NCBI GenBank assembly: GCA_003290165.1
Contig: QNQO01000454.1
Location: 1 to 64,000 of the forward strand
Length of the DNA: 64,000 nucleotides
From: Berberis thunbergii
Taxonomy: Eukaryota; Streptophyta; Magnoliopsida; Ranunculales; Berberidaceae
Reading direction: 5' to 3'
Part shown: in pieces, positions 34,793 to 47,576 of the stretch
Numbering within the stretch: position 1 is the stretch's first letter
How the letters are laid out: each line of letters opens with the position of its first letter
Notes under the pieces: model-generated
Databases searched by the model: none
Told to the model about the DNA's origin: nothing
Seen by the model: only the letters and a program-made list of their open reading frames with translations
Made by a program: the position numbers and the translations under genes

Positions 34793-35451
34793 TAATAATA
34801 AAAAACTGTGATACTTTTGGCTCTATTAGATATGTTCTGGAGAGTGATTGTAGAAATTAAATGCTGAAAACATCAACTTATATAGCCTAATCCAACCCGT
34901 GAAAGCAAATGATTGGACACAATTAGAATCACTAATTTCTTTTTGTTATTTTTTTTTGGTAAAACTTAAATTATATATATATTTATATATATATTTTTGA
35001 TAAAACTTAAATTATATTTTTAATATTTTAGTTCAAACCAATAGCCAAATTACTTAACATTAAAAATTGTGCCGTTATAAAAACTTTTTGCTCAGTTTGA
35101 TTGGGACTTAAGTTTGAATCCTTTAAAACTTGATATTTTACTCCTTAATATTCTTTAATCTTTTTAATTAATAAAATAAAAAAACTATAAAGTTAGTTTT
35201 ATTCAAATTTTAGTTTTCTTATAAATTTTTACTCAAATCTTCTAATAGTTTAACTTATACTTTTTATTCAAATTTTAAAATAAATAAAACATACTTAATA
35301 TAAGCACACGTAAATCTCATCCACATCCTAATGGTATTTTAATGCCCATGGATATTTTTATTGGGATAATGAGTTTTATTTTTATAAAAAATAAAAGTAA
35401 TTGATGCAACCTTTAATTTATTAGTAAAACTATGCAATTCTTTGACGAGTT
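34793..35451. other. No feature seen
   Basis: Very AT-rich spacer without recognisable features. Confidence 0.3.
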
Positions 35452-35634
35452 ATTCTATGTGTCGAGGGAAAGGGCGAGGAAACCAGTGAGGTAAACGAGG
35501 TGGCGGGGGGTGAACCGTTCACCCCCTTCGAGATGCGCGCGCAAAAAACATCTCGAGGGGGGTGAACGGTTCACCCCCCGCCACCTCGTTTACCTCGCTG
35601 ATTTCCTCGCTCTTTCCCTCGACATTTAGAATTT
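35452..35634. mobile_element. Foldback MITE
   Basis: Arms of about 83 bp (TGTCGAGGGAAAGGGCGAGG onwards, and its complement) enclose a loop of CGCGCGCAAAAAA. Arm identity is above 90 percent by eye. It has no coding capacity. A worn relative lies at 12335-12490. The superfamily is not clear because the target duplication is not certain. Confidence 0.8.
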
Positions 35635-36364
35635 CCCTTCTTTGACTTATTTTTCCACTTTCCCTTAAAATAGGCAATTGTCACGTGCTCAATTTAGGCC
35701 ATATCATCCAAACTTTGACTTGTTTTCCACATTCCTCTAAAATAGGTAAAACAAACTCCCCCATATTCTCCCTCAAACTAACTTCGAAACCAACCTAATA
35801 ACCCCTACCCAAATTGTAAATACTATCTCAAAAGAAAAACTAATTTCTCTTAACAACTAACTTATAAAATGTTACATAGAACACAATTGTTAATTTCTAA
35901 AATAAGTTCATGAATTTTCATCTAAAATTTTCATGAAAATAATTAAAAAATTAAAATCAATATCAAAATTGTGAAAACATAAACTCATAAATTATTTATT
36001 TCACATATACTTTATATATATTTATTTCTGAATATCATAATGTATAACATTAAATAATCACTTTTTGTGGCATTATTATGTAATTCTATTTAAAAAAAGT
36101 AAAACTACGTTTAATGGAGCTTTATCTTAAATTAGGCCCTACGCAAAGGTCTCAATCGCGTTAAGGAATGGTCGGTCTGGTTATTGTCCTTAAATTGAGA
36201 GGATAAGGGTAAAATTTAAATTATGTAAAAAAGAGTGGATAAGAGTGAATTTTAAATTAAAAAAAAAAAGAGGATAAAGGAAAATCTAAGTTAATAGGCT
36301 TGACTTGGTACTAGAGTACACGGTTAAATTTTAGAAGAAATATTATATTGCACTATCCTTCTAC

Positions 36365-36372
36365 TATATATA
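36365..36372 (+). promoter_or_regulatory. Possible TATA box of the amine oxidase gene
   Basis: TATATATA lies 70 bp before the ATG at 36442, in a stretch followed by a pyrimidine/A-rich leader. This is a plausible distance, but no transcription data are available. Confidence 0.45.
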
Positions 36373-36441
36373 CTAATATAAAATGTTTTCTCAGTCTTCC
36401 AAAACTTCAATTCACTTCCAAGAGTGAACCAAACCAAAATA

Positions 36442-39400
36442 ATGAAGGCCAACAATTGTTGCAACCAAACTTCTTCTAATGTTGTCGTGCAAGATTGGGT
36501 GGGTGTCGATCGTCTCGATGATCATAAGAGCATCAATAAGCAGCAACACCAGATAGATAATACATCAACTAATGTTGCCACATTGTCCACTTTGATTCAC
36601 CCCATTGAATCCTTGAATGAACCCTCTATTAAAGGTGTTTATTTTTATGTTCCCTTTTTCTTATATTCGATTTTATTTTTTTGTGTAATCATTATATTTG
36701 ATCCATTTATTATTTCAGTGAAACTTCTGTAATTATTCATCCATCGTTGTTCACTATTCATATCATGAACAACTCTCGATGCCTAAAACACACAGTTTCC
36801 TTTTTTTATTTATTTATTTATTATTTTATTTTATTTTTTTATGTGTAGAGGTTGAATTTTCATAATAGATGAATCAGTATACCATGGTTTTTTTTAGCAT
36901 TCATTTATTTATTTTCTAATTATAAGCATTTGTGAGAGTAGAAACACACTCAGAATGACCAGATTGCGTGACGATGAATTCCTTAACAAAATGTGCTGTC
37001 AAATGCAAGCAATGAGCCCGAATCAATGACTATTCCTTAATTGTGTCGCAACAAATATTCTAAATATTACTTGTTTATTCTAGTTCATTGCATCTGGTCA
37101 CCTGTTTTATTATGCGTTATTATATAGATCACCTCATTCAAATTCAATAAATTGTGAAATATGTTTGCCTTCAAATTTAACTGTCGAACAATTTTCTATT
37201 TTGTCTAAACTATTAAATGATCGATATTTAAGTAGTATTGATTCAACAACGAGAGAGATTAGTTAAAAAAATTGCGCATAGTCTGGGAATACGGTATGAA
37301 CACTTCCGTAGGTGAGCAAACAAATTTCGTAGGTTATTTCATTCTTCTTCATAGACAATTGGAAAATGAATTTATTTTGCTTTCTGTTGAATGTGATGCC
37401 TGTTTTTTACCAATGGTGAAACACCTAGAATCAATTGAAATTGATTGGTTTGACTAGGATGGGTTAACACACCCGGTATGATAATTGTTTGATACAATTT
37501 TTGTACTATTTTATTTATTCAAAGAAAAATGTTTTCTTGAGATTATTGTCTACTATAGATGATAGATAATCTAGTAAGTTCCTAATCACTCAATTTAATA
37601 GTATTTGTCAAATGTTTTTTGAAGTAATGACTTGTGGCTTATGATTTGGTTACCCTATCTTAACAGGCATCCAAGTCACAACAAGGTACCAAACTTGTCA
37701 CCCGTTAGACCCTTTATCAGCCGCAGAGATTGCAGTCGCAGCGGGAACTGTCAGGGCTGCTGGAGCCACTCCTGAGGTCATGAATTTCATCAATAACACC
37801 ATGATTTCATACAAGTGAGCATTTGACTTTGTGTAACTTGACGAATGTTGGTTTACAGGTAAGGGACAGTATGCGGTTTATTGAGGTTGTTCTGTTGGAA
37901 CCGGATAAGCACATAGTTGCATTAGCAGACGCGTATTTCTTCCCTCCATTTCAGCCATCGTTACTTCCTAAAACCAAAGGCGGGCCTGTTATTCCTAGTC
38001 GGCTTCCACCTAGACGAGCTAAAGTTGTCGTATACAACAAGAAATCGAATGAGACTAGCGTTTGGGTGGTTGAGTTAGCTGAAGTACATGCAGCAACTCG
38101 AGGTGGTCATCATAGGGGAAAAGTCATTTCTTTACAAGTTATTGCAGATGTTCAGCCTCCAATGGTATATGTTCTACTATATTAGATTGCATGTTGAACT
38201 TGTTTCGTTGTTTTCATTGTTCATTTTCCTTCATCTCCAAATGCAGGACGCTGCAGAATATGCTGAATGTGAAGCCGTAGTGAAGGATTACCCTCCATTT
38301 CGAGAAGCAATGAAGAAGAGGGGTATTGAGGATATGGATCTAGTTATGGTGGATCCATGGTTAGTTGCTTGTTGCTTAACGCATTTTCACAGTATGCTGG
38401 TATTTATATTTTGATCACCTCGTTGACTTGTTTACAGGTGTGTTGGGTACCATGGTGAATCTGATGCTCCCACTCGTAGGCTTGCTAAACCACTTATCTT
38501 TTGTAGAACTGAGAGTGACTGCCGTATGGAGAATGGGTATGCACGCCCAGTTGAAGGCATCTATGTACTTGTTGATATGCAAAACATGCAGGTACTTGAG
38601 TTTGAAGACCGTAAACTTGTTCCTCTTCCTCCTGCTGATCCTTTAAGGAACTATACCGCTGGTGAAACACGAGGAGGTGTTGACCGGACTGTGAAACCCC
38701 TACAAATATTTCAGCCTGAAGGTCCAAGCTTCCGCGTTAATGGACACTTTGTAGAGTGGCAGAAGGTAATTATTAGTTCATCTGATATACGGGTGAAAGT
38801 CCCCCTTTTGATTCATAATGGATTATTACATGTAAACTACATAGTTCCATTTTCCTAGTTTTATCTTCCGTAGTTCTACTCTTCTTGACAAAGATGTTTA
38901 TTGCAAAATACTACAAATCGCTGCTCATCTAATTTATTTGTTTATTGGCTTACTAAATACTAGACTTATTTGAATGTCATTGTTGCTGGCAGTGGAATTT
39001 CCGGATTGGTTTCACTCCAAAGGAAGGTCTGGTTATTTATTCGCTAGCATATGTAGATGGTAGTCGCGGTCGTAGATCTGTTGCCCACAGGTTGAGTTTT
39101 GTTGAGATGGTGGTTCCTTATGGAGATCCAAACGAGCCTCACTACCGGAAGAATGCATTTGATGCAGGGGAGGACGGCCTGGGTAAAAATGCACATTCTC
39201 TAAAGAAGGTATTGCTTTGTATCAACATACTACTCTTTTCTTTTGGTTTAGAATTAAGACTTCCTGGTCTGAAAATTATGGTTACCTTTGCAGGGATGTG
39301 ATTATCTCGGTTTCATCAGATACTTCAATGCTCATTTTACTAATTTTACTGGCGGTGCTGAGACAATTGAAAATTGTGTATGTTTGCATGAAGAAGATCA

Positions 39401-41300
39401 TGGGGTCCTATGGAAGCATCAAGATTGGAGAACATGCTTGTCAGAAGTTCGGAGATCTAGGCGCCTTAGTGTTTCTTTCATGTGCACTGTGGCTAACTAT
39501 GAATATGGATTCTTTTGGCATTTGTATCAGGCAAGTTCAGGTTACTTATTTTGTATGTATTGTTGCATGGATAGGGACCATGATTTAAGCATTTGTTCTT
39601 TCATATTGATTCATATAAAAAACATGGATATATGAAAACTTGAGGTTTGTTGATTCACTTGCACTCATATTAGCTATTTCGACCAGATGTAGTTCGACGA
39701 GGCACAAATGATACCATGCTTCCTATTTAAAGTTTGACATGGTTTGCTTCCCATGATTTTTTGATTTTTTTGTGCTTATGCCAACTCCTGTTGCAGGATG
39801 GAAAAATTGAAGCCGAGGTCAAGCTTACAGGAATTCTTAGTGTAGGAGCACTGCAAACTGGAGAATCGAGAAAATATGGTACAATTGTTGCTCCGGGACT
39901 ATATGCGCCAGTCCATCAACATTTCTTTGTTGCTCGTATGGACATGGCTGTGGATTGTAAACCAGGAGAAACCAATAATCAGGTATTTGAGAGACTTTTT
40001 TTTTCTTTCAAAGTGGAGGAAATTTAGTAGGTAAATGTTTAGAATCACTTATAAAAATAAGACTTCAAAATGATTGAACCATTGCAAGACAAAATAAAAA
40101 TACAATAAAACTACGTTTCTGCCTGGGTGCTTTACTCTTCCTCAAAATTGAGTCAATTATCAAATCCCTTATAACTTTCTTTTATTTTGGTACTAATGTA
40201 CAATATGTACTGTTTCAGGTGGTTGAAGTAAATGTTCATGTTGAAGAACCAGGGAAAGACAATGTTCACTGCAATGCATTTTATGCAGAAGAGAAAGTTC
40301 TCAAATCAGAATTACAAGCAATGCGTGATTGTAACCCCCTATCTGCTCGCAGTTGGATTGTAAGGCATTCTTTCAAAATATTTTTTCAGTTTATTTATAA
40401 CCATTGAACAATTTTCATTACATCTATAAGTATGATGTATAATTTCATATTAAGCAGGTATAAGTATATGTTGTTCATATTTCAGGTCAGGAATACAAGA
40501 ACAGTGAACCGTACCGGACAGCTAACAGGGTATAAGTTGGTGCCTGGTTCAAATTGTTCGCCACTGGCAGGTGCAGACGCAAAGTTTTTAAGAAGAGCTG
40601 CTTTCTTAAAGCATAACCTTTGGGTTACATCATATGCACCAGATGAAGTTTATCCTGGAGGAGATTTTCCCAATCAAAATCCACGTGTCAGCGAGGGCTT
40701 GGTTTCATGGGTCAAGAGGAATCGATCCCTTGAAGATACTAACATTGTTCTCTGGTTAGTTCCTTTCTTATATTTAAAAAAACAGAAACTTGGTTATTTC
40801 TACTGATTTTTAATTATTCAAGTAAATTTAACTCCGACAGAGTGGTCTCATTGTTTGTGCTCAATAATGATTCCGGTACAGGTTACTTACACCTTGATAA
40901 CTATGGTTTTATTTTATATGCTTCATTACAACAATTTTCCCCCCTTATGGCAGGTATGTATTTGGAATTATACATGTACCAAGACTGGAGGATTGGCCTG
41001 TTATGCCAGTGGAGCGCATTGGGTTTATGCTTATGGTATTTTTGCTTCACTTGCTTTGTTTAACATAATTGTTTCGAGCAATTTCTTAAAAAAAAAAACC
41101 GTTGTTTGTGATTCTTCATAATAAATAGTTGAAAAATCGTGAAATTTTGGTAATCTAGTCATGGAATTTTTATCCCCGTGCTGCAGCCTCATGGGTTTTT
41201 CAACTGCTCTCCAGCTGTGGACGTCCCACCCAGTGCTGAGGTTATAAAGGAAAACCGGTTGTCTAAGCCTACTTCTAATGCTATACTTCCAAAGCTTTGA
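36442..41300 (+). CDS. CuAO: Copper amine oxidase, 12 exons, apparently intact
   Basis: Oxidises primary amines or polyamines to aldehyde, ammonia and hydrogen peroxide, using Cu(II) and a topaquinone made from its own Tyr. Exons: 36442-36634, 37667-37776, 37859-38164, 38247-38359, 38438-38765, 38993-39208, 39294-39530, 39797-39982, 40219-40359, 40486-40754, 40954-41035, 41187-41300. They sum to 2295 nt with no stop (764 aa), the usual length of this plant subgroup. Motifs: catalytic-base segment [10 protein letters not shown] (Asp about 407), cofactor motif TVANYE (Tyr about 491), copper ligands PVHQHFF (His 541 and 543) and [16 protein letters not shown] (His about 707). There is no N-terminal signal peptide, and the C-terminus PKL resembles a peroxisomal PTS1. 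It is closest in memory to the Arabidopsis At2g42490 group. Intron 7 has a GC donor; the others are GT-AG. It is the only intact host gene in the window. Confidence 0.93.
39531..39796 (+). other. GC-AG intron in the amine oxidase gene
   Basis: The exon 7/8 junction must join TATCAG to GATGGAAAAATTGAAGCC to keep the conserved [10 protein letters not shown]. The donor is CAG|GCAAGT, a GC donor with otherwise perfect consensus, and the acceptor is TTGCAG. Confidence 0.85.
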
Positions 41301-41517
41301 AGGGCTGAAAGGGAAGCTGTAACATGCTAATTCACTAGCATTTTTTGGGTAAACTTAATGAGGTTACAGGCATTGGTTGTAGGATTTTTTTTTCTCGTTT
41401 TGAGGATTTAATTGAACACATTAACAGTAATGGTGCTTATAATTTGATTATAGGTTATATATATATATATATATATATGAAGTTTTCGTATGGTTAGTTG
41501 TTAATGCTTTGGCAATT

Positions 41518-41523
41518 AATAAA
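41518..41523 (+). terminator. AATAAA polyadenylation signal candidate
   Basis: AATAAA lies 218 bp after the stop codon of the amine oxidase gene, downstream of a (TA)n tract at about 41457-41478. Plant signals are loose, so this is only a candidate. Confidence 0.4.
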
Positions 41524-41652
41524 ATGTGAAATAGTTGGTTAATTGCTATGGTTCATCTCGAAGGACCCTCAAGATCGTGAAAACTCTACAATTTCAACCT
41601 TGTTGCTGCAATGGCTTTTTTTTTTCCGGATGAAATGTATTGTAGAATCTGA

Positions 41653-42185
41653 TGATACATCAAACAATTATTCGATCATGGTTGAACATGTGACACAAAT
41701 CATCTCTCATTAGGCACAATCGGTTCAAACAAAAAATTAGTAACAAGTTCGATCACTAAAACCCAAAGAGGCATTAGTAATGTACCACGACCCAGGTTAA
41801 AGGCCCAGATCTCAGGCCCAATGAATGTCTCCTCACAGGACAAAGACGTTACAAGAGACGAGTCATGTAGGGAATCTCTCCCCCAAGGACATATCTCAAT
41901 GAAGGATGAGACAGTTATGAGAAACGTCCCCCATTCATTGCGCCATGCATGCTTAAGTCACGTACATAGTTAATTACTCTTATTATATAAGATAAAGGAG
42001 AGAGAAGAGGAAGGAGGTAAAAAAACCCTACAACTATACTCTGTCCAAGTTCACCTTCTTCCTCAGTTCACTGACTTAAGCATCAGGGTGCCTTCGACAA
42101 CCAACAAGGTGGTCTTATGATAGTTTCCTCAGTAATCTAACCGTGTTTTGCAAATCAGATCTCGAGGATAACAAATTTGGGTACA
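41653..42185 (+). mobile_element. Gypsy LTR (5' copy)
   Basis: Begins TGATACATCAAACAATTATT and ends GGGTACA, followed by a primer-binding site. The same sequence, diverged by roughly 10-15 percent, recurs at 47099-47576 and 58293-58307. It contains a TTATTATATAAGATAAAGG block that could hold its promoter. Confidence 0.75.
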
Positions 42186-42191
42186 TCAATT

Positions 42192-42209
42192 TGGTGTCGT
42201 CCGTGGGGA
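42192..42209 (+). promoter_or_regulatory. Gypsy primer-binding site
   Basis: TGGTGTCGTCCGTGGGGA lies 6 bp after the LTR end, equivalent to TGGCGCCGTCC at 4315 with one C to T change. Confidence 0.6.
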
Positions 42210-42229
42210 ATGATAGTTTCATTTAAAGA

Positions 42230-43606
42230 GCAAAGTTGGTGGTTTTCTTAGAACAAACCAACAACGAGAAATACAGTGCAAATGGAACCCCCTACCAACT
42301 CTCATGTTGACAATGCACATGATAACCCTCCCATTGGCGAAACTCAACTGTCAAGCGAAACATCCCCAATCTAGCATTGGGGGAACCAAATGCGCAAAGC
42401 AGTAAGTTGTCGTTGCAAGATCTGGCTGCTCCCACCACTCGACTGAACCCCAACAAGCCCTTATTCTGGGGGGGAGTAGTAAAATACCCTTGCGTGGATT
42501 GGTTTTTGGCTCACATAGCCCAACTCACCAAAGTGGTCGAGAGACTCACACAAGAGCACATTCAACTTGTTGAGCACGCCAGATATCCACTTCAGGAGAA
42601 CTTTGCCAATCGTCTTCAGGAGAACCAAGAAGTTCCTGCAAAGCTTCAAAGATCCAACCTCGACAGAAATGAACTTCAAGATGATAGATCAAAGCTGGAG
42701 GACTTGCCCCATAAATCCCATTCAGGATTGGAGTCATGGATCCAAACATGTTATATGAACTTGCCATGCCACCCTTCTCCGATCGGATCATGAACACCCC
42801 TCTGCCTAAGAAGTTCACCATTCCAAAGTTCGAACCTTATGATGGTTCCACCGATCTATTGGATCATCCGCGCCACCTTCACCATATGATGGTGCCAAAA
42901 TAAAGTTCAAACCCTAACCTGTGTAGAACCTTCCCAGCTAGCCTCACGCCCATGGCGGTAAATTGGTTTAATAGCCTCTCGCCACAGTCAATAGACTCCT
43001 TCCAGGCGCTGCCCACAACCTTCATCACTAGATTCATTGTTTGTCAGTGAATCAGAAAGGTCCACACCATTTGCTTCATATCAAGGAGAAACCTGATGAG
43101 ACTCTTAGGAAATACGTTACACGATTTAGTAACGAGTTGTCTATGATTGACGGGTGTAGTGATGACACGAATGTGACTACCTTCACCTCCGGACTTAAGG
43201 GAAGAAAGTTATACAACTTCTGGAGCCTTCAAAGACCACAATGACCCTGTTAAATAACACAAAAATACATCAGATGTTGGATGCCAAGAAGAACAATGAG
43301 GCCGACAAAAAGTTTCTTCCAATGAACCAGAAAATGAGAGAAGAAAGAAGGCGAAACGATAGACTGCGGGAGGACAACAACCATCCCAAAAGGTATCAGA
43401 CCAGTAGCAGGTTCGACTATGGCAAACATGAGTTTGGGAAGCTACAGTTGGGCAGAGTAAAGCCCGAACGGTCAACTAACTCGGTTGTCGCAAAGTAAAA
43501 GCCGTATACTGATTTAAAAAACGAGTATGGCAAAGGTTCTGAAGACCATGAAAAACTGGGAAGACGTCAAGTGGCCACCCAAACTGAGGGGAGATCCATC
43601 AAGACG
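42230..43606 (+). pseudogene. Gypsy gag remnant
   Basis: Broken frames read TRLNPNKPLFWGG and LQDLAAPTT early, then, after stops, NWFNSLSPQSIDSFQALPTT-like sequence and PDETLRKYVTRFSNELSMID followed by TTFTSGLKGRKLYN, the conserved gag region. Basic residues follow (EERRRNDRLREDNN). Several stops and frame changes inactivate it. It is cut at about 43606 by a LINE inserted in the opposite orientation. It belongs to the same broad gypsy group as the gag remnants at 4.6 kb and 60.8 kb. Confidence 0.7.
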
Positions 43607-43608
43607 AG

Positions 43609-44855
43609 ATCACCATCATCATCAAAGCCCATTCCAATATTTTCGGGGTCGACTACATGGATTTTGATTCTCCAAGCAATGTGGTCTTCCCACATATTCT
43701 CGCCTTATCCAAGCTCAATGATGTTTTCATTTGCCGCCTTCATTCAAGTTTTCAACGGTCGTCCCCTCCGTCTACACCCTTCATTAACTTTCCAATCTAA
43801 ACATTTTCTAATTGGCGCTGTGCTTGGTCTCCTACGCATGTGACCAAACCAAGTTAAACACATTTCTCTAATTTTGTCCTCTATGGGCGCTACACCTAAG
43901 TATCTCCTAATCATTTCGTTCCTAATTTTATCCTTACGGGTTATACCACACATCCACCTTAACATACGCATTTCTGCTACTGTCATCTTATGCGTACTTT
44001 GTCCCGTAGTAGCCCAACATTCTGAATCGTATAGCATGGCTGGTCGAACAATTGTCTTATAACATTTTCCTTTTAGCCTTGCAGGCGTCCTTCTATCGCA
44101 TAATACTCCTGACGTCATTCTCTATTTCAGCCAACCAGTTTTAATCCTATGGTCTACATCTTCTCTAATAGACTCATTCTTTTGAATTATATATCCTAGA
44201 TATCGAAAGCCTCACACTCTGGGACCTCCACACCTTCAATCTTAATTGCATTACTCCTCCCTCGTGATTCACAACCAAAATTGCACACTAGATACTCTGT
44301 CTTCGAACGACTAATTCTAAAACCCTTACTCTCTAAAGCCTCTCGCCACCTATCTAAATTCTTACCTAAACCTTCACTAGTCTCATCAATTGAGACAATA
44401 TCATCTGCAAATAACATGCACCAAGGTACATATTCTTGCAGATGTCTCATCAACTCATCCATGACCAAAGCAAAAAGATATGAACTTAAGGCCGACCCTT
44501 GCTGTAGTCCTACGGACACTGGAAATTCAATGGACATCCCACCCACTGAGCGAACACTTGTTATAGCCCATTTATACATATCCTTAATGATATCGACATA
44601 ACATTGAGACACTTTCTTCCTTTCAAGCACCAACCAAATTAGCTCTGTGGGGACCCTATCGTAAGCTTTCTCTAGATCAATAAAAACCATATGCAAACTC
44701 TTACGTTCCTCTCGATATTTTTCTATAATTTGCCTAAGCAGGAAGATGACCTCCGTAGTAACCTACCCGGCATAAATCCAAATTGATTCTTCGAAACCGT
44801 GGTTAAACTCCTAAGTCTTCGTTTTATAACCCTCTCCCAAAGTTTCATCGTATGA
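43609..44855 (-). pseudogene. RTE-type LINE, reverse transcriptase part, 5'-truncated
   Basis: Minus-strand pieces encode the reverse transcriptase and C-terminus of a plant RTE-like LINE. KLWERVIKRRLRSLTTVSKN and QFGFMPGR come first, then after a frame change [37 protein letters not shown] and [13 protein letters not shown] (catalytic FADD). A second frame change follows, then MLYDSECWATTGQSTHKM and TWFGHMRRRPSTAP. The 3' end carries GATGATGATGGTGAT, a simple repeat typical of RTE tails. It lies inside the gypsy gag region, opposite to it. Frameshifts make it dead. The endonuclease is missing through 5' truncation. Confidence 0.8.
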
Positions 44856-44884
44856 TGATAGAGGCATAATTAGGCTATTTTTAC

Positions 44885-45250
44885 TGCCATATTTCTATAT
44901 ATATATTTTTAGCTATTACTTGTTAATTATGGTACTAATTGTTATTTTCGTGTTTGTGTAGGTTTTCAATTACAAGATTCTAAAATAAAACTAAGTGAAG
45001 CAAATTGGCAACTAATGGCACAAGGAAACCACACAAACAAGGAAACCAAGCAAAGAAGAAAACAAAACAATTATAAAAGGGATGATACCTTGCTTTGAAG
45101 AAATTCATCCAGCAATAGCCTCTTAAACCATCCACAGCTTCCATCGCCTACGCCAACCAACAGCCCTCGCATTCACGACCTCCTTATCGACCCATCCAAC
45201 AAATTTAGCAATCGCCTCCTCATCCTCAATCAAACCCACCACCGTCATCA
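44885..45250 (+). repeat. Retroelement LTR-like repeat, copy 1
   Basis: About 350 bp starting CCATATTTCTATATATATA and containing AAAAGGGATGATACC and CTTCCATCGCCTACGCCAAC. A second copy starts near 46474. Position and spacing suggest the LTRs of a small or deleted retroelement. Confidence 0.6.
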
Positions 45251-46473
45251 AATCCAACCATCATTAATCATCCTCGTAACAACAAGCCCTAACCCATCAT
45301 TGCAACAGTCCCTTAGCCATTATCCTCTTCTTCTTCACAACACCTAGATACAAACTTTCATCCATCATCAACCCTAAACCCAATCAGATTTGCTTTATTT
45401 ATCCCTTTATTTTCTTTTCGTTATTTTGCTTTTGTTTGTTAGTAGTTTGTTTTTCTTCTTTTAAATCTTTCATTACATGTGCTATAATCTATTCACATTG
45501 AGGACAATGTTAGGTTTAAGTGTGGGGGAACAAAATTTTGTTTTATTTTGAAAAAAAAAGTGCCAGCCCCTTAAATATATATATATATATAAATGTTGGT
45601 TTTTATTTTCTTGTTGGTATTAGTGTCATAAAAAAATTTATAGTTGTTTTGAGTGTTAGGATACTTTCCAACACAATGATGAGATTTGGTTTTTAAGTGC
45701 ATGACTTTAAGGTGACATGATTTAAGATCTAATATTATTCTTTGGTTAATGCTTATTCATGGTCAACATATGCAAATTCACATGTAATCAACTTAGTAAT
45801 TGGTACTCATAGCATGCTTAGTTGAATTTAACTCATTATAACCCATATGTGAGTTTTGAGCCTATTGTTCCTTTGATTTTGAGAGTTTTTAGTTAGGTCA
45901 TCTTTTATTTATTTTGTCAATAATAATTCATTGCATGATCTCAATTTTGTTTGCTTTGGTTGCTACTTGGATTGCTTTCATAATTAAGAATTAAACACTA
46001 GAACTTGTATTGACTTCGTTCAAAGCATCATATTGAATTGCATAACATGCTTGACATGATAAAGGTACCTAGTTTCTACCATTGCCAAATAAGCTTGATC
46101 CATAATATATTTCTTTTAGGTTAACCATTGAGCATGTTATTAAGCCTTTGTTTCATTACCTTCATTTTCTATCTCTAACCTAATAACAAGAGTGAAGCAT
46201 AATTTGATTTGCAGATACTTTATTGTGGTTCAAGGTATGTTGAAAAACAAGTGTGGGGGGAGACCCTTGTGGTAGACAGTTCAAGAAGAAAGAGTTGCAA
46301 AAAAAATAAAATAAAAAAATAAATTACAAAAGGGATACAAGTCCTTATCTATATCCATTCAGTATTACAATACCATACAGATAGTTCAATTCTTTTTAGT
46401 AGATACAAAATAATTGCTGAAGCTCTTCATTATCAATGAGCGACCTCGTCATTTTTCCACTTATGTCTTGAAC
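45251..46473 (+). mobile_element. Internal remnant of a gypsy-type element
   Basis: Contains GGACAATGTTAGGTTTAAGT directly followed by GTGGGGGAAC, and later AACAAGTGTGGGGGGAGAC. These G-rich purine tracts are the polypurine signature seen before the 3' LTR of Tat/Athila-like plant gypsy elements. No coding frame survives. Confidence 0.5.
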
Positions 46474-46850
46474 CATATTTCTATATATATTTTTAGCTAT
46501 TACTTGTTAACTATGGTACTAATTGCTATTTTCGTGTTTGTGTAGGTTTCCAATTACAAGATTCTAAAATAAAAACTAAGTGAAGCAAATTGGAAACTAA
46601 TGGCACAAGGAACCACACAAACAAGGAAACCAGCAAAGAAGGAAACAAAACAATTATAAAAGGGATGATACCATGCTTTGAAGAAACATCCAGCAATAGC
46701 CTTTAAACCTCCACAGCTTCCATCGCCTACGCCAACCAACAACCCTCACATCACGACCTCCTTATCGACCCATCCAACAAATCCAACAATCGCCTTCTCA
46801 TTATCAACCAACCCATCCACAGCTTCCATCGCCGATTCAACCATCCAGCA
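46474..46850 (+). repeat. Retroelement LTR-like repeat, copy 2
   Basis: Repeats 44885-45250 with small differences (for example CAGCAATAGCC then TTTAAACC against TCTTAAACC). The following DNA to 47098 is C/A-rich low-complexity sequence without a gene. Confidence 0.6.
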
Positions 46851-47098
46851 CGCATCCTTCCACAGCTGTCGTCGTCGTGAATCCATAAACCCTCTAAATC
46901 ACAGCCTCATAGCCCCATCCCAAAACACGCACACACCCTCCTCACCCACTGTTCGTCGCAATCACATAAACCAATCGAAACAATCATCTCCTTCTCCTCA
47001 TCGTCCTCGCACCATCTTAGTCCTCTCTCCCTTCCACTATCGGCAACCCCTTCTCACAAGAGCATATCGCGAAGAGGAAGATGAGGAATACAATTTAG

Positions 47099-47576
47099 GG
47101 ATACATTAAACAACCATTTGATCATGGCCGAACACGTGGCACAATCATCTATCATTAGGGATAAACCGGTTCAAACAAAAAATCAGAAACAAGTCCGATC
47201 ACTAAAGCCTAAAGATGCATTAGTAATGGACAATGACCCAGGTTAAAGGCTCAGACCTCAACCCCAACGAATCTCTCCCTAGATGACAAAGACGTTATGA
47301 AGGAGACAAGTCATGGAAAAAATTCTCCCTCAAGGATGAGACCATTATGAGAAACATCCCCCTTCATTGCGTCATGCACGTACAAAGTTAATTAATCTTA
47401 TTGTATAAGGTAAATGAGAGAGAGGATGAAGGAGGTATGAAAAACCCTACAACTATACTCTGTCCAAGTTCATTTTCTTCCTTAGTTCACTGACATAAGC
47501 ATCAGAATGCCTTCAAACCACCAACAAGTGGTCTTTGGCAATCTTACCCTATTTTGCAGTTCAGATCTCGAGGATA
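47099..47576 (+). mobile_element. Gypsy LTR (second copy), split by CACTA#2
   Basis: Matches the LTR at 41653-42173 up to TCTCGAGGATA. The remaining 15 bp (ACAAATTTAAACGCA) lie at 58293-58307, beyond CACTA#2. No primer-binding site follows. The flanks do not form a clear 5-bp duplication with the first LTR, so pairing of the two LTRs is not proven. Confidence 0.75.

Noticed and set aside
43571..44601. Plus-strand frames (90, 62 and 106 codons)
   Set aside because: Shadows of the minus-strand RTE-type reverse transcriptase.
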